From assembly GCA_009760855.2 (NCBI GenBank), contig WPIO01000211.1:1-62000 (forward strand): a stretch of DNA of 62,000 bases. The letters run 5' to 3'. Within the stretch, counting starts at the first letter, position 1. The number at the start of each line of letters is the position of its first letter. Under the pieces are notes generated by a model. That model worked only from the letters and a program-made list of their open reading frames with translations. It was not told the origin of the DNA and did no database searches. Positions 22,581 to 32,335 of the stretch are shown piece after piece. This DNA is from Cristatella mucedo. Taxonomy: Eukaryota > Bryozoa > Phylactolaemata > Cristatellidae. The position numbers and the translations under genes were made by a program.

Positions 22581-25322
22581 GTGTATTTGTATAGCGCCCC
22601 AAGAGAACTTGATCTCTATTCAGGCGCTTCACATATGCCTTGGGGCTCGAGCCCACGACCTTAGCCAGGCCTTGGTCAGGGCGAGCAGCTTAACCACTGG
22701 ACCAAAGCAGCTCGGCTGTAGTCCGTGGACTAACCAGTTTAGGTAGTGAGTAGCATGGAAGTAGCAGCTCAGGACCCGCTGAAAAGAATGAGCCATAGTC
22801 GGCAGTAGGAAAGTAGTTGTCGTTGCCTAAGAATTGTGGAAGCGAGTTCCACAGTCTAGGACCTGCAGAGCTAAAGCGTTCTGTCGCCAACGTTTTTTTA
22901 AGCAGAGGAATGGAACAAGATACTTACGTTCAGCTTTGCAGGTCCTAGAGTGTCTAGCTCCCATCGATAATTAACATTCGTGCTTGCTCAGTTCCCCCTT
23001 TTGCTTGCACTCCAGCAGTTACAAATAATACAGCTCCGTCTTAAACAGCTGCTAGAGGTTTGAGAGCCCACTGCAAGCCTTCATTGTACCACGTCAGTTG
23101 ACAAGTTTCTTTGCTGAAATAACAGTAATAATAATAACACGCTCGATGACGTGCCCTCAGAGAACTCAATTTCTTTCTATGTGCTTTACATTTGCTGCAA
23201 AGGAAACACAGTCGAATGGTTAGTGCTCGAATGCTCAATAAACAAAGAATAAAAAAATCAAGAAATAAATAAATTAACAAAAATAAAAGAAGAATCACAA
23301 AGGTCTGCTAAATGCTATGATAAATAGGTGCGTTTCTAGTTTCTTTTTACATGTGCTCAAGTCGGGGCATGTCGTGACTTGCGATCTGCTGCACCCGGTC
23401 TGTGAGAACCTTTGATCCGTGAGTTTTGATTTTGACATGGTCTCACGTGACCCGTTGTGTCTGCCCTTTCAGAAGTCACCGGGTGCTTGAGCAGTACTGT
23501 GTCAGCAGACGCCATCAGCTCTGCCGTAGCCCAGACTCAGGCAGAGCCAACGCCGGGCAGTAGCTCCGATGTGCCAGCTGTCGTGAGTGGAGTCGCAGAC
23601 TCTGCAGATGGTCGGGAAACCGGCAGCCTCGGCTGCAGCCAGAGAGATCAGAGCAGCAAGCAGCCAGCTGTTGGAGGAAAAACGAGGCAAAGCAGATTTC
23701 CAAAACGCAGATATCGAGCCTTTAGCCTCAGCACCAGCAAGAACCTTAGCAAAGTGTTCTACATGCACTTGCTAGACGACGATGGCCTCCCACTGGTCAG
23801 GGGCTACCTGGAGGTTACTTCCGACCGGCTAAAGCTTAGTCTCGACGACAGTGCTGATAGCAGTAAAACTGTCGAGTCGGAGTGGCCTCTCCGCTCCATC
23901 GGCTTCATCGACGAGGGACACTTCATGCTCGAATGCAGCCGTCCGGACTCTGGCGAGCTTCAAGTTATGAAGTTCAAATGCGAACACAGCGTCCAGCTGT
24001 ATGATGCCGTAGAAGAGCGCCTGCTCGACAGTGCTCTTCTGGTGGAAGCCGTCGACGTCGGACAGTGCCTGCAGCGACAGTCGTGGCGTCGGCAGCAAAC
24101 GCTCGCACGCCCAAAGAAGCTCGTAGCTCACACCAACGACAGCGAGGCTGCAGCTGCATCCAAACTCGTGGCTGAGGCTGCAGCTGAGGCGACGCAGCCG
24201 GTGCCCGGAGGTACGCAGTGCATACCTAGGGAGATCGCATCGGCTGCAGCAGCAGTGTCAGTGGAGGCGGCCGAGGAGGACACGCAGGATGCTGGACTCC
24301 GGCTGGTCCATCTGCCACAAATTATGCTTACCTTGGCAGCAGAAACAGACGTCAGCTTACCAATATCACCAAACGGCACATCCAGCTGCATGGATGCACT
24401 GCAGCAGCAGCAGCAGCCACACATGATGCAGCCACCAGTAGCCAGCAGCTTGGGCCCCCAGCTGCACCGTGCTCAGCTCAGTTTTCAGCCTGATCTCGGA
24501 GAGTTTGAGGACAAGGAGAAGGGGAAGGCAGAGAGAGGCACTCCGGAGGTGGCAGCCGCATGTGCAGGTAGGCTGCGCCGGTGCCTGTCCGAGCTCTGCC
24601 TTCTGTATAGAGGCGCTGCTAGGTGCTGCTTTGCAAGAATTCAGCTTGAGCCTCAGCTTAATCTTTTTATGCACAAAATTTGTTATGAATGACATTTATG
24701 TATATACTGGCAGGGATGCTACTGCATCCATTATCCATACATAAGCACCAGTATGTATAAGATTGTGCTTCCTTTGCAGCAATTGTAAAGCACCTAGAAA
24801 GAGATAGAGTCTTCTGATGGTGCTTTATCAAATGCATTATTATTATTATTATTACATACTTACACACATATGAATACATCCATCCGTCCATCCATGCATA
24901 ATAATAGTAATAACACACTTGATCTAGCATCCACAGAGAACTCAATATCTTTCTAGGCGCTTTACATTTACTGCCAAGGAAACAGGATAGGATAATTACT
25001 GGTAGCATGCTCGTTAAACAACAACAACAATATGGCTAGGGGTTAATGCACAGGGTCTGCATGCAATTTTGGTTAGTAGCAGCATGCAAATACACACGTA
25101 CACGTGTAGATATGCATACATATGCATACTTATGTATATGTATGCACACATATTCATGTTGTTTATCAAGTATGGCACCACTCACCATTCTACCGTGTTT
25201 CCTTTGCAGCAAATGAAAAGCGCCTAGAGAGATTTGAGTTCTCTGAGGATGCTTTATCAAGTGCATTATTCATATTATTATTATTATTACACATACACAC
25301 AAATATTCATACATAAATGCAT

Positions 25323-25354
<32 letters not shown>

Positions 25355-28000
25355 CCACATACACAGATATGCATATATAGATATAGATATGTGCACATAT
25401 ACATATATTCCCGTTCTTTCAGTCCATGCAATCTGACAGGGTGCATAGTAGGTTGCTATTGGAGTTCGAGAATCGTTCGGCTATCAGACCAGCTGATTTT
25501 AGATTGGACCATCGTTTGAATCAGTTTCAATTAGGTCTTCATCAAAAACCGTGCCTCTCAGTTTTGTGATTTACCGACCTCATTCTAGCGGTGTAATCAT
25601 GATTTTAGAAGACTTTTCTGAGTTCCTCACTAAAAGTTCTGTTCAACAGGCCGTTACTGGTTGCAAGAGAATTAAACATTCACACTGACTGCGCACATAG
25701 CAGAACAGGGACTGTCAACGAGACTGAGCAATGTTCTGAGAGGGTCAGCTAGAAAAAAAAATGGTCAGTAGGGCAGATGCCCGTAGTGATAGCCGGATAT
25801 GAATGTGGCCACCGAAGCAAGTGACAAGATTAACCTTTGGGCCCAAATTAAAGTTTCCCAGACTGTCAGAAACTTTGCTGACCTGACTGCTGCTATGGCT
25901 AAGTCAATATCGATGTATCTCAGTCTGAAACTCCAAAAAGCCACAAATGCTATATGTAATAATTATAATAATGCACTTGATAGAGCGCCCTCAGAGAACT
26001 TAATTTCTCTCTAGGTGCTTTACATTTGCTGCAAAGGGAAATGCAATTGAACGGTGAGTAAAATCATGCTTGATAAACGAAAAAAATTAATAACATGGCT
26101 AGGGGTGACATGCACAGGGTCAGCATGCAAACGTGGTTAGTGGCAGCATGCACAGTGCAGCACGCATAAGCACATCAAGAACGAATCACAGGGACCCACT
26201 AAATGCTGTCCTAAATAGGTGTGTTTTTAAGTTCTTTTTCAATGTGGTCAGGTCAGGGGATGTTCTGACGCAGGTCGGGAGGGAGTTTCAGGCTTTGGGA
26301 GCATACGAACTAAATGCACGGTCTCCAAAGAATTTGCGGTTTGTACGTGGTATTTGTAGGCTGTTGGATTCCGAAAAGCAGGTGGTACGATGCTTGGCCT
26401 AATGGGGGAGTATATCTGACAGATAGGCTGGAGCCAAAGAACGAAGTGACCTAAAAGTGGGCGACAAAACCTTGAAGTCAATCCGTTGCTTGACTGGTAG
26501 CCAGTGCAGGTCGGTGTGAAGTAGAGTAATGTGGCAACTGCACTGCTATGCTCACGACAGACAAGCCTAGCTGCAGAGTTTTGCACCAGCTGCAATCGCC
26601 TGATCGCACATGCTGGTTGGCCAGTAAGCAGTGAGTTGCAGAAGTCGAGACCGGATGTCACGAATGCATGGACCAACTTGGACGTGGTATTCTTATCTAA
26701 ACAAGCCCAAATTTTAGCAATATTACGAAGCTGAAAATGGGCAGATTTGACCGTGGAGTTGATATGGTCGTCTAACGAGAGGTCGCTTTGGAATATGACA
26801 CCTAGATTTCGAACTGATGCAACAAGAGATATGCTGGCAGAGCAAATTTTGAGAGTCAGCCTTTCCAATCTCTGAATCACACTGCGTTACCCATAACTAT
26901 TAAGTTAGTTTTATCAACGTTTAGTTTAAGAAAATTTGCTGCCATCCATGTGCGGATGTCATCAATGCATGCAGCAAGTGAGTTGAGAGAGTTTGAGGTG
27001 CTGAAGACGGATCTCATACAGTCCGTTTTTCCTCGGTCTTAGTGCATCTTTCTCACCTGCACAATTATTATTCGTGCCCTTACAAGTACTCAAGTCGAAT
27101 TAACTTATGAACTTAGCCCTCGAAAAGAAATATCTATTGAGTCTAAAAGTTTAATTGATTAAATGCCACTGCTGTCAACAGTATGCGACTATAGATCTAC
27201 ATGGTATTTTTGCAAGCCAATACCATTACCGATGCTGAAAATAAAGTACACGGAGAGTCCAATTGAGATCAAATGACAGTTCGTGCTCCATAGTGTCGTC
27301 TTCTCGTTTAAGATCTCTCCTCAATTTAAGTTATCTCCCATGCAGTTTGCCCAGCACCATCACCCTGGTGCTGATCCAGGTCAGCGATATTTTGTGGGTG
27401 GAGTTGCTCAAGCTAACAATTGCACAATTGCAATCAATATGAAAGGGAAGACACTTCCCCCAGTACGTCGGACTTTCTTAGAACTTAATTAGCTTAATAA
27501 ATTTACTCTTTTGTTAACTTTACTCTTTAACTAGGCCGGTCCAGCGGTTAAGGTGTTCGCCCCGACTAAGGTCTGGCTGAGGTCGTGGGCTCGAGCCCTG
27601 AGGCATATGTAAAGCGCCTGAATATAGATTTAGTTCTCTTGGGGCGCTATACAAATGAATTATATTTAATTATATTATTTACTATTATGCATCGGCGTTT
27701 TTCACCTTCGGCCATAGATTCAAGTGAGATTGGCTCCTAGCCTTTACTTAAAATAGTGAATATCAGTCCTTGACCAACGATTTATCAGGCCGGCGTTTCC
27801 GGTTCCTCTTAGATATTTGCAGTTTCCGGAGAACCAATTATTTTCGCCCTTCCAACTAATGGAATCTATTCTTACTGGCTATCGATAACTTTTGGTGCAG
27901 TTTTGGTTGCCTATAATGTGCTACTGCTCTTTCCACCCTGCCAGGTTGCTCGGCCACAGCTGATTGCAAAGGATCGATAAAGCTACCAAGTCACGAGTAA
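19570..28000 (+). CDS. Gene AB: FRS2-like PTB docking protein paralogue, predicted three coding exons
   Basis: Predicted product: a membrane-anchored adaptor of about 424 residues. Coding exons are 19570-19693, 23473-24567 and 27945-28000, all joined in phase 1. Residues 1-41 start MGCRSS (Gly2 myristoylation, Ser6, Cys3 for palmitoylation). The IRS-type PTB domain is at about 135-227 (KVFYMHLLDDDG ... FKCEHSVQLYDAVEERL). A Q5 run lies near 353. FRS2 family proteins bind activated FGF/neurotrophin receptors through the PTB and recruit Grb2 and SHP2 through tail phosphotyrosines. Here no tyrosine follows the PTB, and three residues are missing beside the PTB arginine/RFG motif. The last exon stops after 18 codons. 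It may be an anchored decoy or a decaying paralogue. Exon joining is inferred from splice sites and phase, without transcript data. Confidence 0.6.
19745..20035. mobile_element. Two L2-A 3' tails back to back
   Basis: A plus-strand tail (GCGAATGTAAAGTGCC..., 19,829-19,905) is followed by a minus-strand tail (GAACTCAATCTCTTTCTAGG, 19,930-20,030). Triplet repeats of AAT/ATT lie between and around them. The pair could form a hairpin of roughly 80-nt arms. Confidence 0.75.
20040..20960 (-). mobile_element. L2-A copy, 5'-truncated
   Basis: The 3' tail lies near 20,060-20,110, then 3' UTR blocks (CACAGGGTCAGCATGC), then C-terminal coding remnants on the minus strand. These include the palm-proximal ISSD...WSKVTFHXITTST region near 20,820-20,900 in broken frames. 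It lies in AB intron 3. Confidence 0.75.
20961..21599. other. Intron 3 filler, partly unassigned
   Basis: A short L2-A-like remnant (GGCACGGTCTCTAAAGGATTT near 21,012) is present. The remainder, with a 79-codon frame at 21,176-21,415, shows no family signature. Confidence 0.35.
21600..22215 (-). mobile_element. L2-A copy split by a SINE-b
   Basis: Minus-strand frames include AARLVCRESGSCHISPFLADL and LHWLPVRQSID. The SINE-b at 21,905-22,052 interrupts it; L2-A sequence resumes at ACAAATTTAGACGTGGTATC. The 5' remnant ends near 22,215. Confidence 0.75.
21905..22052 (+). mobile_element. SINE-b nested in L2-A
   Basis: GAGCTGGTTTGGCCAAGTGG head, GTGAGCTCGAGCCCCGAGGC B-box region, and the LINE-like tail GGTTCTCTTGGGGTGTTATA, then an A/T-rich end. 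Confidence 0.8.
22262..22465 (-). mobile_element. L2-C 3' end (distal part)
   Basis: Typical L2-C tail in reverse (GTATCTCCGTCTGTAACTCC, CACTCACTGCCTAAGC) plus the coding end. The copy is cut at about 22,461 by a TA microsatellite. Its coding remainder continues near 22,730-22,960. Confidence 0.8.
22437..22580. repeat. TA microsatellite with inverted-repeat arms
   Basis: TATAGCAGAGTC...GCAGTTAA at 22,439-22,465 and its near-complement TTAACTGCTA...GACTCTGCTATA at about 22,510-22,538 flank a TA run. A second TA run follows. The arms are L2-C sequence, so the structure arose by inverted duplication of a few dozen bases of the element. Confidence 0.85.
22575..22712 (-). mobile_element. SINE-b, reverse orientation
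   Basis: In reverse: CCGAGCTGCTTTGGTCCAGT head, CGTGGGCTCGAGCCCCAAGG B-box region and a tail with AGCGCCTGAATAGAGAT...GGGGCGCTATAC. The 3' end abuts the TA microsatellite. Confidence 0.8.
22730..22960 (-). mobile_element. L2-C coding remnant
   Basis: The minus frame 22890-22690 reads ATERFSSAGPRLWNSLPQFL and NDNYFPTADYGSFFSA. It is the C-terminus of L2-C ORF2 as in the 51.5-51.97 kb copy. It is the other half of the copy cut at 22,461. Confidence 0.85.
23125..23390 (-). mobile_element. L2-A 3' end, short
   Basis: AATAAT triplets, the GCCCTCAGAGAACTCAATTT hairpin side and a short 3' UTR remnant ending near CTCAAGTCGGGGCATGTCG. It stops about 80 nt upstream of AB exon 4. Confidence 0.75.
23473..24567 (+). 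CDS. AB exon 4: PTB-domain exon without its own start codon
   Basis: Acceptor GCCCTTTCAG at 23471-23472 and donor TGCAG|GTAGGCT at 24567/24568; the length of 1095 nt keeps phase 1. At the position of the family ATG (ATGGGGTGC in exon 3 and gene C) this exon reads ACCGGGTGC, and an in-frame stop lies just upstream. The next in-frame ATG (23763) is inside the first PTB strand. With the G from exon 3 the first codon is GAA and 365 codons are open. That favours use as an internal exon. Relative to gene C it lacks the segment of about 120 residues carrying the YVN/YEN motifs, and LQYAQLSF has become LHRAQLSF. Confidence 0.75.
24400..24418 (+). repeat. In-frame CAG repeat (Q5) in AB exon 4
   Basis: A short run of CAG codons encodes LQQQQQPHMM. 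Gene C has only MQQSRHC at this place, so the repeat expanded in the AB lineage. Confidence 0.8.
24760..25300. mobile_element. Cluster of L2-A 3' tails in AB intron 4
   Basis: Plus-strand tails at about 24,770-24,855 and 25,195-25,290 flank a minus-strand tail plus short 3' UTR at 24,900-25,080. Each has the GATTGAGTTCTCTG-type hairpin side and ATT triplets. Confidence 0.7.
25081..25412 (+). repeat. CA/TA-rich microsatellite patches
   Basis: Interrupted ATACACAC, TATGCATA and TATATATA runs occur at 25,081-25,150 and 25,320-25,412, separated by an L2-A tail. Gene C's corresponding intron has its own TA/CA cluster at 36.4-36.76 kb. Confidence 0.7.
25413..25959. other. Unassigned intron 4 sequence
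   Basis: No repeat family or coding signature is recognised here. Confidence 0.35.
25960..27010 (-). mobile_element. L2-A copy, RT C-terminal half and complete 3' UTR
   Basis: The minus strand reads NLGVIFQSDLSLDDHINS and LVHAFVTSGLDFCNSLL, then AARLVCRE, before a frameshift. The 3' UTR and ATT tail follow at about 25,960. Its 5' end falls at GTGCTGAAGACGG (27,000), beyond which the intron matches the D copy near 59,090. Confidence 0.85.
27011..27944 (+). other. 3' part of AB intron 4, conserved with gene D intron
   Basis: Reverse complement of 59,080-58,301 is collinear (landmarks: GCCACTGCTGTCAACAG near 27,163, CTCAAGCTAACAATTGC near 27,407). Gene C shares only the last 250 nt or so. A GCTACTG branch-point-like motif about 25 nt before the acceptor is present in all three. 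A SINE-b at 27,531-27,665 is absent from D. Confidence 0.7.
27531..27665 (+). mobile_element. SINE-b with matching empty site in the D intron
   Basis: GGCCGGTCCAGCGGTTAAGG head, CGTGGGCTCGAGCCCTGAGG B-box region, tail AAGCGCCTGAATATAGAT...GGGGCGCTATAC. In D, sequence corresponding to AACTTTACTCTTTA runs straight on (near 58,570) without the SINE. Confidence 0.85.
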
Positions 28001-29075
28001 AAGTCAAAGGTTGGCACTCGAGCAGTTGCTAGAATTCAACGATCGACATGAAGAGGACCCGTGCTCTGACTGCCGTGGCCGATTACTCGCGGACCAAACG
28101 GACGCCCTGATACGATCAGCCTGACCAACCAATCATTCGCCAACATCGTCATCGATACGGCTCATCACGTGGCCAGAATATCACGTGGTCAGAATATTTT
28201 AATTGTCTGCTACATCTCATCCTGCACTGCCCAGCCCTGCTAGCCTTCTGCAACTCCCTGCTGTATGGTGCTATTTTGAGCGAAAGTGGAAATAGCTTAG
28301 TCAGTTCCGACAAAGTGTCGCCGGAGTTGCTCAAACCGATCACCACTAAGGTCCAACCAGCATTATCAATGAGTCTTCCATGACACACCGTAGCTAAAAT
28401 GCGTCTTAACATTTTCCTATGAGAGATTAAACTGACTTAGGCATCCACCCGTTGGATAATTTGGGACTGAAAGGTTGTAAGCCACTGTAAAACTGTCTAA
28501 GTTTAAGAATTTCAAGAAATCAATCCAGGTCATTGTAAGGAATGACCGTGATTGGCTACGGCCTCCAGTTTAATTAAGAAATTGACCATTAGCATGGATC
28601 GGGTATAACACGTTCAAGAGAAATGATCCAGCGACTGCTAGTTTGGAAAACAGCATCGATTTTAAAACACTAGACCCACGCCCTACCAAGTTGACAACCA
28701 ATGTCACTCAGTCAACATGCCTATTACTTAAGCACTATTGCAGCTTTGAAGAGTTACCAATCTATTTCAGAGCATTGATTTGGCAGTCAAAGTTTACTTC
28801 CCACTCTTGGATTTCGCCCAAAAAATGTTCCATTGGAGCAAATTTATTTTGTAACCTAAGAAATTTTTCTTTTTTTACGGCTTGGCTAAAAGCTATTTTG
28901 TTACAGATTTCGGCAACAGTTTGTGTTTTAATGTTTTTAATCGTAGATCAACGCTCTGATCTTGTTTCAAAGTCTTTAGTCGTAGTTCGACGTTTTCTAA
29001 TTGTTCATACAGTCTTTGCATGCATTTTTATCGTGTTCTTATTAATAGAAATAAAGACATTTTCAAGTGCTGCTT
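27945..29075 (+). CDS. AB terminal exon: 18 codons, stop, 3' UTR
   Basis: Acceptor CCACCCTGCCAG at 27943-27944. In phase 1 the exon encodes GCSATADCKGSIKLPSHE then TAA at 27998-28000. Gene C's exon is one base longer before the GTGAAAG block and stays open. Even in the alternative frame AB has TAG at the YSTID tyrosine position. The 3' UTR runs to about 29,075 and includes AATAAA at 29050-29055, at a position conserved in C and D. The 159-codon frame at 28,643-29,122 lies in this UTR and is not supported. Confidence 0.6.
29050..29055 (+). terminator. AB poly(A) signal AATAAA
   Basis: The hexamer is followed by GACATTTTCAAG. The same hexamer and downstream sequence recur at 34161-34156 (C) and 57228-57223 (D), in the gene-sense orientation. 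Confidence 0.65.
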
Positions 29076-29227
29076 ATGCTATTCAGCATCAGATACCACC
29101 GGATATTATGATCGATTTCTGACTTGAATTTTGAGCTGAGCAGCTCGGCATGTACGTGCGATTAAAAGCCGTGCCGTTGCTAACTCAGTAGATTGCATTA
29201 CATTTAGTGCTCACACTCGCCAAATAA

Positions 29228-29333
29228 AATTCAAATAGTTAATACTACTCAAGTTAATATAAAAATAAAATTCAAATACAATTCAAATAGTTAATACTAC
29301 TCAAGTTCAAATAGTTAATACTACTCTACTCGA
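29228..29333 (+). repeat. Short direct repeats of about 28 nt
   Basis: Three copies of a unit containing TTCAAATAGTTAATACTACT lie in tandem with variable spacers. D has a single matching copy (AATTCAAATTGATAATATTACT in reverse, near 57,040). Confidence 0.7.
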
Positions 29334-29861
29334 CCTTTTTCTCCAAGCTAATAGATAATGATTGCATTTAAGTTTTAAATAAAACAGCGAGAATTTATTT
29401 TCTCACTTGGTTAATTCCATATGCTGGTAGAGAATTTGTCGAGTGAATATTGATAATGGCATAACTATAGCGGACAAAAGCGCCTAATTGCATTAATTAC
29501 GTGTCGTGCAGCACAATGGGGCATTTGCAGAGCTCTCACGTGCTCTCGGTGAGCCACAAATGAACCCTAATGGTTGTTGTAGGGGATCTTTTTTAACCTG
29601 GTACAACTAATAGTCGGGTAGAAGTTGGCTGCCTTGGGTGTATTTAGTAGTTTCATATAACTCCATATGTTGCCGAATAAAATTATCTTACCTTGATTGC
29701 AAGAGCCTTATCAGATTCAAGTGCTTACAACTGCAATTTCTTGAATTCGGAAATGACACAGCTTCTACCTCAATCTGCATCATGACTGTGCCTAGCATTC
29801 TTTTTAGCAGAGATTTTTGGATCAGAATAATCTTAAGACATGAGATATGGTTAAAGTATAT

Positions 29862-29992
29862 GTATAGTATATGTATATATAGATATAGATATAGACTATG
29901 CATATATCTATATATACATATATGTATATATAGATATAGACTATACATACATATATATAGTATATATATATATATGTATAGTATATGGAATT
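29862..29992 (+). repeat. TA/TAGATA microsatellite
   Basis: TATATG, TATAGATATAGA and TATATA patches run for about 130 nt. Frames across it are composed of Tyr/Ile and are not genes. Confidence 0.8.
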
Positions 29993-30120
29993 ATCTACAG
30001 CAATTGTAGCATAACCGCATTTTTAGCTATTCGTGAGTGTGTTGCATCATTTCCAACCGTCGCTAGCCACTTGACTGTCCTGTTGACCACTTGACTTCCT
30101 TACACATGCACATGCACTCC

Positions 30121-30173
30121 TGCCAATACACACGCGCACACACACGCACGCGCACGCACGCTTGCACACGCTT
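30121..30173 (+). repeat. Alternating CA/CG purine-pyrimidine tract
   Basis: ACACGCGCACACACACGCAC and similar sequence runs for about 50 nt. It has strict purine-pyrimidine alternation, of the kind that favours Z-DNA. Confidence 0.7.
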
Positions 30174-30434
30174 GTAGAATAGTATACCATTAATGATGAA
30201 TGTTATCTCTCATGGTTTTCGACTTTCGCTAGCACTTAGCGAAAAATAAAGCAAGCCTTCAACACCTCGGGGTTTTTGCCAAAATTCCCCCTAATCATTT
30301 CTGTCATCCGTATCGTCCCGTAGCATCTACAACACAAAGACACTGAAGCAATGTGCTCGCATAGATAAAGCGCAGAGCTGTAAATATGCATAGATAGCAC
30401 ATATTAAAGCAAGCCATAGACAGTCATAATACGA

Positions 30435-30525
30435 ATAAGAAAACGCTTGATAAAGCACCCTCAGAGAACTCAGTCACTTCCTAGGCGATTTATATTTGCT
30501 GCAAATAAAACACGATCGATCTCAG
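30435..30525 (-). mobile_element. L2-A 3' tail
   Basis: CGCTTGATAAAGCACCCTCA, then CCTAGGCGATTTATATTTGC: one complete hairpin side and the start of the 3' UTR. Confidence 0.7.
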
Positions 30526-30559
30526 TAGTCATAGACAACAGAGACCCGCCGCCCCCACC

Positions 30560-30750
30560 CGTTTGGTCTAGGGGTCATAGAGGTTAGCCTTCAGCAAGCT
30601 GGTTTGGTCTAGCGGTTAAGGTGCTCTTCCCCCCCCCCCCCGACCAAGGCCTGGCTGAGGTCGTGGGCTCGAGCCCCGAGGCACGTGTGAAGCGCCTGAA
30701 TAGAGGTCCAGCTCTCTTGGGACGCCACACAAATGAATTAAGAAAAAAAC
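30560..30750 (+). mobile_element. SINE-b, with a partial SINE-b head before it
   Basis: A partial head (CCGTTTGGTCTAGGGGTCA, 30,569) precedes a full copy at 30,597 with GCTGGTTTGGTCTAGCGGTT, an odd C10-type homopolymer, GGGCTCGAGCCCCGAGGC and an AGCGCCTGAATAGAGG...GGGACGCC tail. Confidence 0.8.
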
Positions 30751-31330
30751 TATTTTAACGTGTAAAGCCGTGAACTGAAGCACTTTTAAAGTGCCTGAAT
30801 AAAGACTTTGTTTGACTTAAGCTCTGTATAAATTATTGATCAAAAGATCGAGCAAAATAAGCCGAGATACTCTCCAAATGTCAGCATTTCTAAGTAGGTC
30901 GTTGTACACCCAAAGCAATGCTGGCTCTGTGGAGTAATTAGCTCTAAAGCCAGACTAGAAATTACTAGCAAGGTTTGAGATTTAAATATATGGGTTCAGC
31001 TAGTCTGCCACGACTCATTCCTGTGTCTTTGATAAGACTAAGGAATAGTTAAGATGTGGTTATGCAATACTTACTAAAGGTAAATTTGATCAGTTTTGAC
31101 AGTTCTCAAGTCTTAAGATTGCTAAGTTTCCTCAACCGATACCTGCTGCTAAAAAAAGTGCAAGGCCCAAAAAAGTCATGGTGCAGATTGATGTAAAAAT
31201 GGGGTCATTTCTGAATTTAGGAAATTGCAGCTGCAAAAATTTGATCAAGGCAAAATTATGTTCTTTGGTGACATATAGAGTTAGAGAAAACTTCGTTTTA
31301 TTCTGAATACACTCAAGTTGCTAATAGTCA
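30751..31330. other. Inter-gene spacer between AB and C 3' ends
   Basis: Mostly unassigned. 31,070-31,130 (CAGTTCTCAAGTCTTAAG) resembles the D 3' flank near 55,190 (AGCTCTCAAGTCTTAAGAAT), consistent with a C 3' flank broken up by the L2-A that follows. Confidence 0.45.
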
Positions 31331-31650
31331 AGGGATCTTCAGGAACTTGCTGTGTACCTGAAAATGCCGACGAAAATGACCGAGAGAACTTGAGCAAGTC
31401 CCGCACAGACTCCCCTCTATCATTCCTGTCAACAGCACTGAAACGAATCGCTGCAGACCAACTGAACTCATCTATTGAAACTTTAAACATTGCTAGTGAG
31501 TTCCAGTCGGGCTTTAGACCCAATCACTACACAGAGTCAGCATTACTTCAACGACCTACTGAGGAATGCAGCCGTAGGTGGAGTATCTATGCTTGTTTAG
31601 CACGATCTTTCGCTCGCTTTTGATTGTATCGATCACCAAGTCCTTCTTGG

Positions 31651-31835
31651 GTGAGCTGTGATGGCACGCTAGGTAAGGCAGTTGCTTTCATGACCTCGGT
31701 CCCGAGGTCGTGGGTTCGATTCCAGCCGTGGGCGATTCTTTATCACCACTGCAAGCGGTGGTTATAGCCGTAAAGGCTCTTCTGTCGCTATGCAAAAAGA
31801 GGCTGTTTAATCAGCTAGGATTTTTTTGAGTGGCT
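31651..31835 (+). mobile_element. SINE-a nested in the old L2-A
   Basis: GGTGAGCTGTGATGGCACGC head, ACCTCGGTCCCGAGGTCGTG, B box GGTTCGATTCC, GCCGTAAAGGCTCTTCTGTC tail. The RT reading frame stops at its 5' edge (CAAGTCCTTCTTGG) and picks up again after its T-rich end. Confidence 0.9.
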
Positions 31836-32335
31836 CTCATCACGCCTGGGCATCACTGGCAGAGCTCTGCAATGGTTCAGCTTATATCTCAGTGAGAGAC
31901 TCCAGAGTATTGATGTGAAGGGTCAAAGATCGTCCGAGGCACATCAGAAATATGGGGTACCTCAGGGCTAGGTGCTAGGTCCGGTTCCGTTTAAGTTTTA
32001 AACTCTGCCTCTTCCCGATGTGATTGCCAACCACAATCTAGGCTTTCACTTTTATGCGGACAACACTCAGTTGCAAATTTGCTTTGATCCACCCCAGCCT
32101 TCGAGTGCGTCGAATTCTCCCTTGCTGCATATATTGACGTCATCTGCACAAGGATGACAGCAAAATTTCTTAAATTAAATGATGATAAAATAACTTACTA
32201 GTTATGGGTGAACCAAGTGTGATTTAGAAATTGGAAAGGCTGACGCTCAAAATCGGCCCTGTCATCACATCTGTTGAATCTGTACGAAATAATGGTGTCG
32301 TATTCCGAAGTGACCTTTCGTTAGATGACCACATA

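Larger units (their letters stand above)
29076..30120 (+). other. AB 3' flank, shared with D 3' flank
   Basis: 29,455-29,640 matches the reverse complement of 55,380-55,150 (landmarks GTGTCGTGCAGCAC, CCTAATGGTTGTTG). 30,020-30,115 matches the reverse complement of 55,145-55,040 (AGCTATTCG...TTGCATCAT). The stretch between, 29,640-30,020, is specific to AB and TA-rich. Confidence 0.6.

Noticed and set aside
28643-29122. 159-codon frame with hydrophobic stretches
   Set aside because: It lies in the AB 3' UTR, crosses the poly(A) signal and is not open in the homologous C and D UTRs.
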